A stretch of DNA of 64,000 nucleotides from Prochilodus magdalenae (Eukaryota > Chordata > Actinopteri > Characiformes > Prochilodontidae). Where the stretch lies: assembly GCA_024036415.1 (NCBI GenBank), contig JAMWET010000821.1, positions 404,806-468,805 on the forward strand, written 5' to 3'. Below, one piece after another: positions 41,501 to 52,360 of the stretch. Every line of letters begins with the position of its first letter. Position 1 is the stretch's first letter. Under the pieces are notes generated by a model that worked only from the letters and a program-made list of their open reading frames with translations, made no database searches and was not told the origin of the DNA. The position numbers were made by a program, and so were the translations under genes.

Positions 41501-44500
41501 AAAACAACAACTAAAGCAGGAGTAATTAATAACCTGAAAAACATTAGCACACAAGAAGAAGAAAAGGAAGCACCATTTTACAGTGTAGATAAAAGTAAGG
41601 TCATTTTAATGTAAACCATGCTGCCCATCACCGGATTAAATGACATGTTAGTAGGGATGCACCGAATGTTTGGCACTTGAAATTATTCAACCACAAAATG
41701 GCAAAAAATAAATTCATAGTGTGCTTTGTTGGTGTTGTCTGCTGGGATGTTAAAATGTTCGGTGTTTAAATGCGTGTTTAATCTGCAGTTTAGTAATTGT
41801 ATTTTCTTTGAAAACCCCCAAAAAACCCGACAGAAATCTGGCCCACATTCTGGACCACTTGCCAAATCAGTTGACGGCACTTAAGTGAACCGCTCCCCGT
41901 ATGTGGGCCACGCCTAGGGCTGCCCTCTAGAAGTCGACAGGTCAATCCGTCAGTCAGAGACCCTTTTCGTCGACTGATAACTTTTAAGTCGACTGACAAC
42001 AGTGCCAATTTTTTTTTAAAACAGACTAAAGCTTACAAAAATGCACAAGAATTTTAAGAATGTAAAAAGACATTTCTAATATTTATTAAAATGGGAATTA
42101 TAAATATATATTTGAGTTCTAACTGGGCTATGATGCACACTGGCTAAAAAATTTAATTCATATGACAACGTGCGCTGGCGGTTCACCATTGAAGGAAGCT
42201 AAAGCTGTGAAGCTGAGAAACACGGGTGGAACGATGTCTCAGGAAAAGTCTGGAGGAGCTTTTTAAGAAGAGAATCCGAACAAATGAAACCTAATCCTGC
42301 TCATCATTTAGTCAGACATCGAATGCTTCAAACATGAGCTGACTTTCCTTTTAGACATAATGGCTGTACACCTTTGGTTCACAGTAGATTGCCTGTGCTG
42401 ACAGTGGGCCAGCAGTGCCATATCTTTGCCAGATGCGGCCTGCATCTGCTTGCTATCTGGGTTTAGCCTATTTAATTCATGCAGTGGAAAAAAGTGGCTG
42501 AAAAGATTAATGGAAAACTGAAAAATGTTTTTATTTCTTTTCTTTTTTTTAACTTTGAACATTTTAATTTCAGTGCATCCCTACAAGTAAGAACACGGTG
42601 GGGCTTTTCCTGAAGTTAGGACAGGATTTAGGATATGTTGTTTAATTAGGATTAGGAGTTTTATCTGGAGTCGGAGTTGTTATGATGACTAATTAGATAA
42701 GATTTCAGAGTTAGGGTGTTTCTGTAATACGGCCCCTGGGAGTCCTGCTGGACTTCTGCATTGACTGTTATAGAACTAGGTCATAAGGTTTTATCGCTCT
42801 ACTAATTATCTACTTCACTACTTTATTCAAATGGTCCATCCCAGACTCGCATGCCTGGTGATGACATGAGGTCGCTTAAGTGCTTTTCCTAACATTTTAA
42901 AGCACTAATCAACTAACAGCGGACGTTTCATAAACACTGTTAATAAAACAAACAAACAAACAAACAAACAAACAAACAAGTCATTCTTCAAAGGTGTCAG
43001 TCTGACATGCAGTCTTTTGTAGTCATCATGTGTTTCATCATAAATTCTCCTACCTCCTGGCTGTAGGTATCTGGGACTCTGGGCCTTGTCAGGTCACCGT
43101 AATATTGTTCTTTACGTTGTCGGTAGGAGTACGGTTTCTCGCTCGAGTGGACCTGCATGTGCACCATCAGCCGCATTCCTCGTCCAAAGACTTTGTCGCA
43201 AAAGGGACATGGATACGACACTTTACCTCCGTCTTGTTCCTTCTGAACTGTAGACTCCTCAGCGGATGAACTGTCTTGTGCAGCCTGAAATGGTGAGAGA
43301 GTATTATGTGTAGTAACGATCAGTCTGCAGTATAAAAAAGACTGGTAATTAATACAACCCTTCCATAAAACCTGGCGATATCAAATACCTGTCCATCATC
43401 ACTCTTCTGTTCCTCAATATTCTCAGTTTTCTCCACTGCCTTCCCGTGGCCAAGCATGTGCATGTTAAGCCAGTTCCTTCTAGTGTAGACTTTGCCACAG
43501 TGCTTGCAGACAAAACGGCCTTTAGTTGTGTTAGTAGATTCCTTCTTTTTGTTTTCTGGTGCCTTTTTATGTGAGGACTTATCCGCAGTTTCTTCTGGGA
43601 GCTTAATAGTAGTAATAACACGTACATGAATAGAAATGAACTCATCTTTACTAGTAATCATCACAACACTGTAAAAACATGATTCCATATTAAGCACAGA
43701 TGGACAATAATCTCAAAAGCAAACGACAACCATAAATGTTAGATCATGTAAATCTTCATTTTCAGAGAAGTATGAAGACATTGTTTGTATGTACATAAAA
43801 ATATACAATCCCTGAATAGAGACACGTACCATTACAGCTGTATCCAGCGTCTTAGTTTGGCCTACGTTATTAAGGCTGGGCTGTATCTCTAGAAGCTTCT
43901 TTTTCTTCCTTCGTTTCTTTTCCACAATATTCCCCATCATCCCTTCCACAAGACTCTGTTCTTCTTCTTCTTTCATTTTCTTTTGTGCAAGCTTCTGCAT
44001 CCTCTCTCTTTTGTGAATCTTCTTATGGGTTTTCAGGCACCCGGGGAGCAAATAAACTTTGCCACACTCACGGCAAGGGAAAGTTTTCTTGGATTTTGGA
44101 ATACTCTGTGCTTCTGAAGCAGACTCTTCAGGGATTCTTTCTGCTTCCTCTGTGATTTTCTTGGATTCCTCTAAGATTCCTTCTGAATCATTACTGCTTG
44201 TTTTGGATTCTCGAGTTTTATTTGATTCTAAAGTCATTTTGTGGGACGCAACAATCTTTGTTGGTGGTGGATCAGAGGCAGTTTCGGACTTTCTTTTCAA
44301 CTCTCTATTCATTTTTTTTCGATCATCTGTGACTTCTATTAACAGCTGAAGGGATGAAATAAAATGATGAAGTGATAAAGAATTATAATTCCAATTTGAC
44401 CAATTTTCAATTATTTAACAATGTTAGCAGTAAAATGATGTTCTTTGAATTAATGAACAAGTCAGATACATAAACATATGACATACAATGAACCCCATCC

Positions 44501-47500
44501 CATCAACCTAACTATTGTGTTATACATCACTCATGATATTACAAAGTTGCATGTTCACAAAACCTAAGATATGGCTAAAAGTCTTTGTGATGCATTTATC
44601 CATAGCACTGTAAGCGGAATAAATAAAAGGGAACCAACCTGGGATATGGTACGTTGAGACTTTTTTCGAGAGCCAGTCAAAATATTTTGGAGTAGAATAT
44701 CTCTTTTTGGTGGCATCTTAACTGCATGATTTCGAATATGTGGCCCCAACCACCCTTCACGAGTGAATACTTTGTCACAGAATGGGCAGGGAAAGACTTT
44801 CCTTACAGCTCTGCTGTTTTCAGCAACCTTTGTTTCCTCCGTCACCTATGCAGAACAAAACATATAAAAAATAACAAAGCTGATGAATATTAGTCCATAT
44901 ACAAATAAGAACTATTTACAATGTATCAGAAAATTAACTGGATACAGTGCCTTGCCAAAAAATTAATAAATTAATTTAAAAAATTAATAAATATTGGACC
45001 ACCTTGGTGTTTTCTGTTTTGTTGCATTGCAACCTGAAATTAAAATTTATTTGCACGTAGCTTTTATGTAACAGACCTACCAAAATAGTCTGAATCACTA
45101 AAGCGGTATCAAAATAATATCTTGTGGAAAAAATAAATCAAACCAAAGTCCATACGTTTTGACCCACCTAACTATGAACCCCCTAAATAAGAGCTGGTCC
45201 AACCAATCAACTTCAGAACATAAATAGTTGTGTTTGTCATGTGATGTCAACATAAATACACCTGTTCCCTGAGCTCCTGAGTCTGCAACAGATCTAAGCA
45301 AGTAACATGAAGACCAAGAAAAAAGGGATATTAAAAACAAAGACACCAAAGGTAACAAAAAAGGAGATGCAAATATCTGCCCGTGCTTTAAACTGCATAC
45401 TCCACAGAGAAGAAAATAGACAAGGTTTAAGCAAAAAAAAGAAAGAAACTAAGACAGAAAGAAGGAAGGAAGGAAGGAAGGAGTACTGCATGTAGCAAAC
45501 GCCCAAGTTCATAGAGAGGAAAAAAAAAAAAAAAAAACCTTAATGGCTAACGCTTAACTTTTAGACCATCATGCTATGTGTGGCAAAAACCCAACACTTC
45601 CCATTACCATACCATTACCATTCCCACAGTGAAGCGTGGTACTGGGAGCATCATGGCATAGGGATGCTTTTCATGGGAAGGGACTAGAAAACCGGTTAGG
45701 ACTAAAGGAAAGATAGATGGTAGTAAATATTGGTCAACTGCTGAAGGAAAACCTGTTTAGTCTGCTAGAGGGTAATATAACCAGTACAGCTACCTCAGTC
45801 GAGACTTGAGTGATGTTCTTCTGCATCTTTTTACTCGGAAACCGCTTCTGCTCTTTGTGGGTTAATGCGCGTTCCCGATCGTGTGACTTCAAGTGGAAGG
45901 TCAGCCAACAGGAACGAGCAAATATCTTCTTACACTCCAGGCACTGAAACAGGGAATGGCCTCCTGCTCTGGCCCTTTCCACCTCCATTTCGTTGTTTCT
46001 CATTGTTGGTTTCTGAAAAGAATTTCAAAAGACAACAGAACATTCAAAACAACAAACCGGGAACACCACCATATAATTAATATTTAAGACAGTTTGCACT
46101 AATCATATAATAGTTTCTTATATTCTGACTTGCAGACGAGTTCAATTTTCACACTGCTTATTTGAATCTTGCTACCCCAACTTAATGAGATATTATCTAT
46201 AACTGTATATCATAATCCAATACATAAATACCACCTTATACTGAATGAAATTCAGCAGGGCTTTTAATACTACAGGCAGAGATGCCACCAGGGCCCCTTT
46301 TCCAATACCAATACTGGTATCCTGAAAGGTGCCAGATACCAATGCAATATTAAAATGTATGTGGGGCTTGGTTTTAATGCGAGACCTATAATATCTATAA
46401 TTATATATACATTTTACATGTGTGGAGATATTACAAACAACCAAGACTAGCATCTACTTCAAGACTATGCTGTACACCTTTTCCCCCCGATACACTGTCA
46501 TAGTTGTCTTTCAGAGGGATGTTGATGTTTATTCCCTTGGTCATCAATTGCATCATGCCAAACACCAGCACCCCCATATATAATGTACTGGGTCCTAGGC
46601 TCCAGATGAGTGGCCTCTCCTGCTCCCTCCCTGGCTGTCTATCCTCTCACTGTCTACTTCCTAATGTGCATTTACCTATATAACAGGACATTAATACATC
46701 TTCCCTCCCAGTAAAACTCTTGATCATGGTGTTTTGTGTGCTACAGATACTATGGGCTGCCTTTTCCTGCCGGTTTAGTCTGATTATGAAATCAAATACA
46801 TAAACTGGGTAACCTGTCGATATTCTTTCTAACCAAGAGAAAAGAGGAAAAACACTTAAAAGTTAGTCAAGGCAACATTAATCTGAGAAGTATAAAGACT
46901 CTTGTAGTCCTGATTCCCTATAGTTGGGGGGTGCCAGTATGTTTCTTCAAATATAACATATTAAAACTTTTGCACAGCTCACAAAGAGAAAAATAATCTT
47001 TATTTATGTGAAGGTCATCACTGAAAGAACAACATCCCAAATAAGAACTAATAATCAAGTCAGAAAATAAAAAAAGCTTGCCAAGCACCACATTTGGTAA
47101 CATGGGTGACATTTACATTACAAGGCTTAAGTTCCACAAATCCTTTTTTTTTGCCTTAAAGTGATGCAGATCTGCTGTTTTCTTTTAAAAGTCTGTGTGT
47201 GGAACTATTTTTATATGTGGCCCTAGAATAGATGCATATCTGATCTGTGGCAAAAGCAGCTAACCTTGACGTTAGTGCCAGCACAAAACTGGCATTGCCT
47301 CCAACTTGCTGCAATAATGAACAGCTGAGAGCACACTGTCACCATGCCATCGTCACCAAAGGCTCGTTCTGTTGGCTAGTTGGTTTGGTGTTTATGAAGC
47401 ACATGGTTTGTTTATGTGGCATTTTTAGTTACACAGGTTTGTTCAAACTTATAACAGAACTGAGACGCGTAACTACACAAATGTCAACCATCAAGTTCGA

Positions 47501-50500
47501 AATATCAGATCTGAGCAAACAATCGGAACTGAGCTGTAAGACTTGTGATGTGAATTTAGCCACAGAATGAAAACATTTGGCAACAACTATAGTTCAATAT
47601 TTAATACGCCACATGGTTAGGTGGTGTATTAAAAGCTTTTTTAGAAAATATTTCAGCCAGAAATATTTTACAATATACATATTTAGTGAATTAGTGTAGT
47701 GCAGCAGGTGAAATGTTGTATACAAATCATTTGTACTCGTAAGTGTTGATAGCTTTTTATTAATATGTCACCACTGGATCTTTTTCTTTTTTTTTATCTG
47801 ATCCAATTTATTTGGTTTCAGTGAAAGCGAATTAGTGTCACACACAAAATAATGGTTTTGCTTCTACAACTCATACTAGTGCATTCAGGGCAGAATCTGA
47901 CATCTTGCCTTTTCTTTCTCTCCAATGGGCACCCTGTTTACCATTCATCTGAATGGGGGGTTATCTGAAGGGGGAAAACAAACAACTCTGACTTAAATCA
48001 CATTAAACATCTGGCAATAGGAAAACAGGTTTGCTATTTCACAGCAATGAATTTACAGACGTAGAATTACTTATGGACTAGTTTGCGTATTGATTTTTTT
48101 AATGCATAATATGTAAATGTAACACACATTATTAAAACATTTACCATCATTTAAAATCATATTTCAACAGAGATACAGCATTCTATTTTTTACTAAGAAA
48201 AAAAATGAACAAGATCATTTAGGGTCTTACCATTCCACGGATCTTGTGATGATGCTGCTGCAAATGCGCCTTCACATATGCAATGCTCTGTAAAGTTTAA
48301 CTTCTTTCCTCCTGTATTCCACATCGTTTTTCAGAGATATCATATCATATATCGAGATATTGAAGACTCCTTCGCTCTGCATTTCAAGCAGGTTTATCCC
48401 TAGTGCACACTTTTAGTTTTTTTTTAATAATGCTTACATGCTATTCTTGGAGGAGAGTGGGCAGCTACCAACCTGGGCCAATGTAATTCTTCTGGGGCAC
48501 ATGACAGTAGTCACCACATGTGTTCAAGCTGCTGATCTATTGTTCCAGAACAGCCACACACACTAGGAGGAGAGCGCTGATGCCCTAAATGTGTGTTAAT
48601 GACCAAGTAGACAACTTACACTGCGGTAACTAACAGGAACCAAGCAACCTTTTTCAAAGACAGTATGGGCAATTTTGCTCTTGGGACCACTTGATCACAC
48701 CCAATTAGGAGAGAGAAAGTACACAGTACAATGTACAGTACAATGTCGCAGTTTAAGAGGTTAAATGACCTCCAAATGGATTTACATAAGCCATGTCACT
48801 ATAGGAGTAATACAGCACCAATTAAAGATCGTGTCGTACCTTGGGATGCTGCCGTGGTCTCTTGTCCGTCTTGTCAGTGTCTTCCTGGCCTCTTGGAAAC
48901 GACTTCCGGTGGGTCTTCATATGCACAGCCAGTCGTGATACAGATTTGAAGGCTTTCTTGCACTCCAGGCATCGAAGTATTTTGGATTTCCCTGGTCCCT
49001 GCCTGCTTTTGTGGCCCACAGGCTTGGCTGTAGTGTTCTCTGGGTACTTGCTGTTGCCAGTGACCTTGCTGGCTTTGTCCAAATCCTTGTCTGTCTCTGC
49101 CTCTGGGGCACTGGGGGCAGCAGTTCTTGGAGCACTCACATTAGCTGATCCCGTACTTCGCTCTGTCTGCTCCGAAGTGTCTGATAGATCTTCCACAATC
49201 TCTTTTGATAGCTAGATGCGACAAGAAACAATTAGTGCATTTATGTTTTTTACATCAGAAATATGGCAAATGTATAAAACTGCATAACCGAGCATTTGCT
49301 GAACTCTATGCTAGCCAATAATGGAAGTAAAATCTGTAAAAATTTATCAAATTAAAACAGAAAATGCAAATAAATTATATCAGTTGGCCATGATTTAAAT
49401 ATCTAATAATGCAATGACGTGGAAAGCCGAGTTTTAAAACTTACATATAATTTGGAAAGACCATGCAGTTTCTTCCTCCGTTTCTTGTCACCGTAGAAGC
49501 ATGCTTTGCGCCTGCGGTACGTGTACGGCCTTTCAGCAGAGTGGATGCGCATGTGAAAAATCAGCCTCTGCTCCCTCCCAAAGACTTTACCGCAATCTGG
49601 GCAGGCGAACGACATCCTCTGACTCCTGCCCCTACCCCTCCAGTTTCCTGCCATAGTAGGCTCAAAGTCCAGCGGAGCCATATAGTTTTGGGATGAATCC
49701 CATGTCGTACCATTGGGAAGGCCAACATTGGCGGGCTCACTAGTTGCAGGATTGACAGTTTCCAGATCGGTAGTGCACACTGATGCTGGGAGACTGGCAT
49801 CAGGTCTTAACGACGGGCAATCAAAGGCATCAACCGGCTCTGTTTTGATCGCCAGACCCTCGAACACTGGTTCCTCTGCCAGGCTAACAGGCTGCTCAGG
49901 GACACAGGGGTCAACTTCATCTAGAATAGAAAAAGCAGTGGGCTGGGTTAGACCTAGAAAGGTTACAATATATAATATGTAGATGTAATCAACTTGGAAA
50001 GTCAAATATTAATAAATAGATTTCTATTTATTCCAATTTTGCCACTACATCCAACTCTACATTCACAAGTAAATTTTCATGACTGGAGTAGAAATGAGTC
50101 TGTCCTTTTTGAATATTGAAGCTGATCACCTTAGGGTTATTTTAAATCTCCTAAAGCCAGCTAAAGGTTCCTGCACACCAGATGAGATTCTGAGTGAATA
50201 CACATAATATGTTGAGTGCTTATTTGTATCTTTGATCTGCATCAGACACGTTGTGCACTTTATCCTTTCTCGCCTGATGTGCGCCCTCAACAATTTCCCA
50301 AGGCATTCTGCAAAAGACTGACCATTTCTCCAATTTCAAACTCTGAATGAGGATTTCATAGGTCACACAGCCAGCTTTAAAAGGTACCGTCTGTCAGACT
50401 CATAGTTCAAAACAAGATTAAATGAACCCAAAATTAATAAAAAGTATCAAGAGAATGTGATGAAATAACACTTTTGACTGTACATTATAGATGCATATGT

Positions 50501-52204
50501 ATGGCCTTACAGAATTATCAAGCTAAGTTACCATAACTAGGTAGTCCTGTCCTGGCCTGCCTCATAATACTGCATTTTACCTCAAAGAGTGCGCCACTGT
50601 AGCATCAAGCTAAATGAGTCCTAATATGGGAGGACCAGGAAATAGCCGTGCCCTTAATACATATTCTAACTTGTCGACTTAGCAATAATGTTAACCTGCT
50701 CCTGGTTACAGTTACTTGCTCCTTTAAATCTTCTTTAAATATTACCCAAAAATCGAACCAGGCAATTTAAACCAGGCAAGACATCTGGTGTTTGATGCTC
50801 TACGCTTTAAGATTGCACTGGAGCTAAAAGGACAGCACATCCTCAACACAACCTTTTAACACTTCTCCCATCTGGCAGACTATACAGGAGTGCAAAATCA
50901 TGAACCAACACATTATGGCCTTCAGGGCTCTGAAAACCTCCTGTAAGCTTCCTGTAACCAGTGTTCCACCTCATGCTTCTCTGCCACAAGCATATGACCA
51001 TAACCAAGAGATGACCACTATGACCTTACAGGCTGCTTATTGCACAGAGTGCACATTGTACTTGTGTAATTTGGCTGTTATTACACAGTACTGTCATGTC
51101 CGCTGATACAAATAAATATGACTGATCGATCAATAGATTGATTGATTGATTTAAATTAGACCTAAACGTTTTGTGGTGTCTACAGTGTTCTTTGAGTTCT
51201 ATTCCCCCAAAGCATCACTGAAATCAAAGCTCTTCAGGAGGAGCTTTCACTATCCTTTCTTTAGGACAGTTCACCCAAAGCCCAACAATTAAAGAGCTAG
51301 TTATCTTACAGGTAATGAGTCTAATCCCAGCTAACGGTATATTCAGGAACGAGAAACAGCAACGGCCATTTAGAGCCCATCGGAATCATGATGACAACCT
51401 ATTGTCCTAATCCCACTGGGTAAAAACCTGGAGAGTTACTTCCTGTGGACCATAGAGGGAGCAGGACTAGGGAGATGAGGTCCCTTTTGGAGCGAAAGGC
51501 AGCTCTAGTTTATATCAAGCACTGGAGAACTGCACCTTGAATAGTGGAACATTCAAATTAACTTATAATATTAATGTACGTTTAACACCATGTATGTTTG
51601 CTGTAACGGAGGACTGGAATGAGAAGTCGTGCCTGGACACAGTGGAGTGACGGTCTCCGGGATGTTCAGGAGAGCACCGTTACTTCACCCGCTACTCTGA
51701 ACGGCCCCGCCGTTACTCACTGTGGCTACTACTGTCCAAAACATGAGCTGAGCCAACAATAATCATACCCCAAATTAAAAATACGACACTCGCACAGAAC
51801 TAGCCGAAATGTCTTAATCCCGACAGACAAGCTAGTCAGCCATGTCGTCTACTCACACGCTAACACTGGCAAAAACCACACCACCATTCGGGAAAGCGGA
51901 GGAATGTAAACAGACTCGACACTGGGGAGCTGATAGCTGAATGAACGACTTTATCGGGGTTGCCCTACCACAGTTTTAGCCGCATGCCGAACACCCCGAC
52001 AGGGTTAACCTAACCTGGCCAGTCGGTGGGAATTTCGCCCTCCATCCATCTCAGCCTCCGTCTCAGAGTCTCATTTTCTTTCCGCGCCCGAATCGTCTCC
52101 GCTTCGTACTCCAGCACTGTGCCGCCTACCATCTCCATTATCTGCTCCACCGCCGCCATCAGCCGCTCGTTCAGCGCCCGATGCAGAAGCTGTAGTTTGG
52201 TCAT
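37929..52204 (-). CDS. Large ten-exon C2H2 zinc-finger gene, about one finger per exon
   Basis: Ten exons join in frame to about 1487 residues: 52204-52015, 49920-49445, 49211-48840, 46012-45794, 44845-44639, 44345-43830, 43601-43389, 43284-43054, 40522-39128 and 38573-37929. Residues 1-63 are the coiled-coil leader ([20 protein letters not shown] ... [20 protein letters not shown]). The first junction is phase 1 and all others are phase 0. Exons 2 to 9 each carry one C2H2 finger, and exon 10 carries two atypical ones. Several fingers share a Trp-Leu in the helix (exons 4, 5 and 7). Linkers are basic or acidic and carry psi-K-x-E SUMO-type motifs (IKTE, TKVE and IKEE). It is a likely nuclear DNA- or RNA-binding regulator. 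I do not recognise a named orthologue. Introns contain Tc1, hAT-like and possible LINE fragments. Exons 7 and 10 have weak acceptors, so those edges are least sure. Confidence 0.78.
39128..40522 (-). CDS. Exon 9 of large zinc-finger gene (long linker and eighth finger)
   Basis: The acceptor is cctctgcag and the donor is cag/gtatgc, with phase 0 at both ends (465 codons). Most of it is a Ser/Thr/acidic linker without a recognised fold, including an Asp run ([12 protein letters not shown]) and a TKVEP SUMO-type motif. A single finger near the end ([20 protein letters not shown] then H) lies at about residues 1218-1240. Confidence 0.8.
41652..42583. mobile_element. hAT-like non-autonomous element
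   Basis: The ends tagggatgcaccgaa and (reverse complemented) tagggatgcactgaa are inverted with one mismatch. The flanking octamers catgttag and caagtaag match at six of eight positions, as expected for an old 8-base hAT target duplication. A second repeat-like stretch inside begins near 41918 (agggctgccctctagaagtc). It lies in the intron between exons 8 and 9 of the large gene. Confidence 0.6.
42946..42979. repeat. (CAAA)n microsatellite
   Basis: About eight tetranucleotide units just downstream of exon 8 (minus-strand sense). Confidence 0.95.
43054..43284 (-). CDS. Exon 8 of large zinc-finger gene (seventh finger)
   Basis: The acceptor is accatttcag and the donor is gag/gtagga, with phase 0 at both ends (77 codons). 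The finger is [20 protein letters not shown] then H, followed by [18 protein letters not shown], closely matching the post-finger tail of exon 2. Confidence 0.82.
43389..43601 (-). CDS. Exon 7 of large zinc-finger gene (sixth finger)
   Basis: The donor is cag/gtattt. The proposed acceptor (ctattaag before ctccca) has a poor pyrimidine tract, so the 5-prime edge is less sure. It is phase 0 at both ends (71 codons). The finger is [20 protein letters not shown] then H. Confidence 0.75.
43830..44345 (-). CDS. Exon 6 of large zinc-finger gene (fifth finger)
   Basis: The acceptor is catcccttcag and the donor is atg/gtacgt, with phase 0 at both ends (172 codons). A long Glu/Ser/Lys linker leads to the finger [20 protein letters not shown] then H. 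A Lys/Glu-rich, probably helical stretch with a [13 protein letters not shown] basic patch follows and could serve as a nuclear localisation signal. Confidence 0.82.
44639..44845 (-). CDS. Exon 5 of large zinc-finger gene (fourth finger)
   Basis: The acceptor is ttctgcatag and the donor is cag/gttggt, with phase 0 at both ends (69 codons). The finger is [20 protein letters not shown] then H. A basic tail ends SQRTISQ, reminiscent of the end of exon 4 (KNITQ). Confidence 0.82.
44943..45785 (+). mobile_element. Degenerate Tc1 remnant
   Basis: It starts tacagtgccttgccaaaaaa, a salmonid/teleost Tc1-like terminal repeat. It continues through ttttgttgcattgcaacctg, a degenerate transposase start (aacatgaagaccaagaaa) and late transposase sequence (cacagtgaagcgtggtactg; gggatgcttttcat). 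It is interrupted by GAAG and poly(A) tracts and has no open frame. It lies in the intron between exons 4 and 5 of the large gene. Confidence 0.75.
45794..46012 (-). CDS. Exon 4 of large zinc-finger gene (third finger)
   Basis: The acceptor is aattcttttcag and the donor is gag/gtagct, with phase 0 at both ends (73 codons). The finger is [20 protein letters not shown] then H. A lysine-rich tail follows. Confidence 0.82.
46013..48839 (-). other. Intron between exons 3 and 4 of the large gene
   Basis: Apart from the possible 57-base half-exon at 48231-48287 I recognise nothing here. The sequence is AT-rich. Confidence 0.5.
48231..48287 (-). other. Possible 57-base relic or cryptic zinc-finger half-exon
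   Basis: In the intron between exons 3 and 4 of the large gene, an AG (actttacag) and a good donor (atg/gtaaga) bound exactly 19 codons in phase 0: [19 protein letters not shown]. This resembles the helix and His pair of a C2H2 finger and the start of its basic tail (compare [19 protein letters not shown] in exon 3). The Cys-Cys half is missing, with an in-frame stop just upstream. It is probably a decayed finger exon, or a small exon that adds half a finger. Confidence 0.4.
48840..49211 (-). CDS. Exon 3 of large zinc-finger gene (second finger)
   Basis: The acceptor is cgcatctag and the donor is aag/gtacga, with phase 0 at both ends (124 codons). A Ser/Thr/Pro and acidic linker precedes the finger [20 protein letters not shown] then H at about residues 301-323. 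A basic tail follows. Confidence 0.82.
49445..49920 (-). CDS. Exon 2 of large zinc-finger gene (first finger)
   Basis: The acceptor is attctag before atgaag, and the donor is tat/gtaagt, in phase 0. It contains the SUMO-type motif IKTEP and one finger at about residues 168-190 ([20 protein letters not shown] then H). After the finger comes [18 protein letters not shown], a tail closely resembling that of exon 8. Confidence 0.82.
50750..51120 (+). mobile_element. Possible LINE 3-prime fragment
   Basis: It has words typical of CR1/L2-type ends (cttctcccatctggcagact; attgcacagagtgcacattg; tacaaataaatatgactgat). It is diverged, with no open frame, in the first intron of the large gene. Confidence 0.4.
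52015..52204 (-). CDS. Exon 1 of large zinc-finger gene (leader)
   Basis: The ATG is at 52204-52202, within [20 protein letters not shown]. The donor is ccag/gttagg, in phase 1. It spans 190 bases, exactly the length of the leader exon at 59799-59988. A helical heptad pattern with many Glu, Arg and Leu supports a coiled coil. Confidence 0.82.
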
Positions 52205-52344
52205 TTTCGACGGTTTTTCCTCCTAATTTTAGTGTGCTGTATCGGGTAAGCACCTTAACTACATTAGAAAGCCGATAACTCGCTATATTCTTTCTTGTTA
52301 GCGCTGTTCTTCTTCCCTCCAGCGTGCTACTCCAACCAGCGACA

Positions 52345-52360
52345 CTACTGCCACCTACAG
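52345..52360 (-). promoter_or_regulatory. CTCF-like motif upstream of large zinc-finger gene
   Basis: The + strand reads ctactgccacctacag, whose complement CTGTAGGTGGCAGTAG resembles the CTCF core. It lies about 141 bases upstream of the ATG, in the same orientation as at the other leaders. Confidence 0.4.

Noticed and set aside
45294..45512. Hydrophobic frames on both strands near 45.3-45.5 kb
   Set aside because: They are products of the GAAG and A-rich tracts within a degenerate Tc1 remnant.
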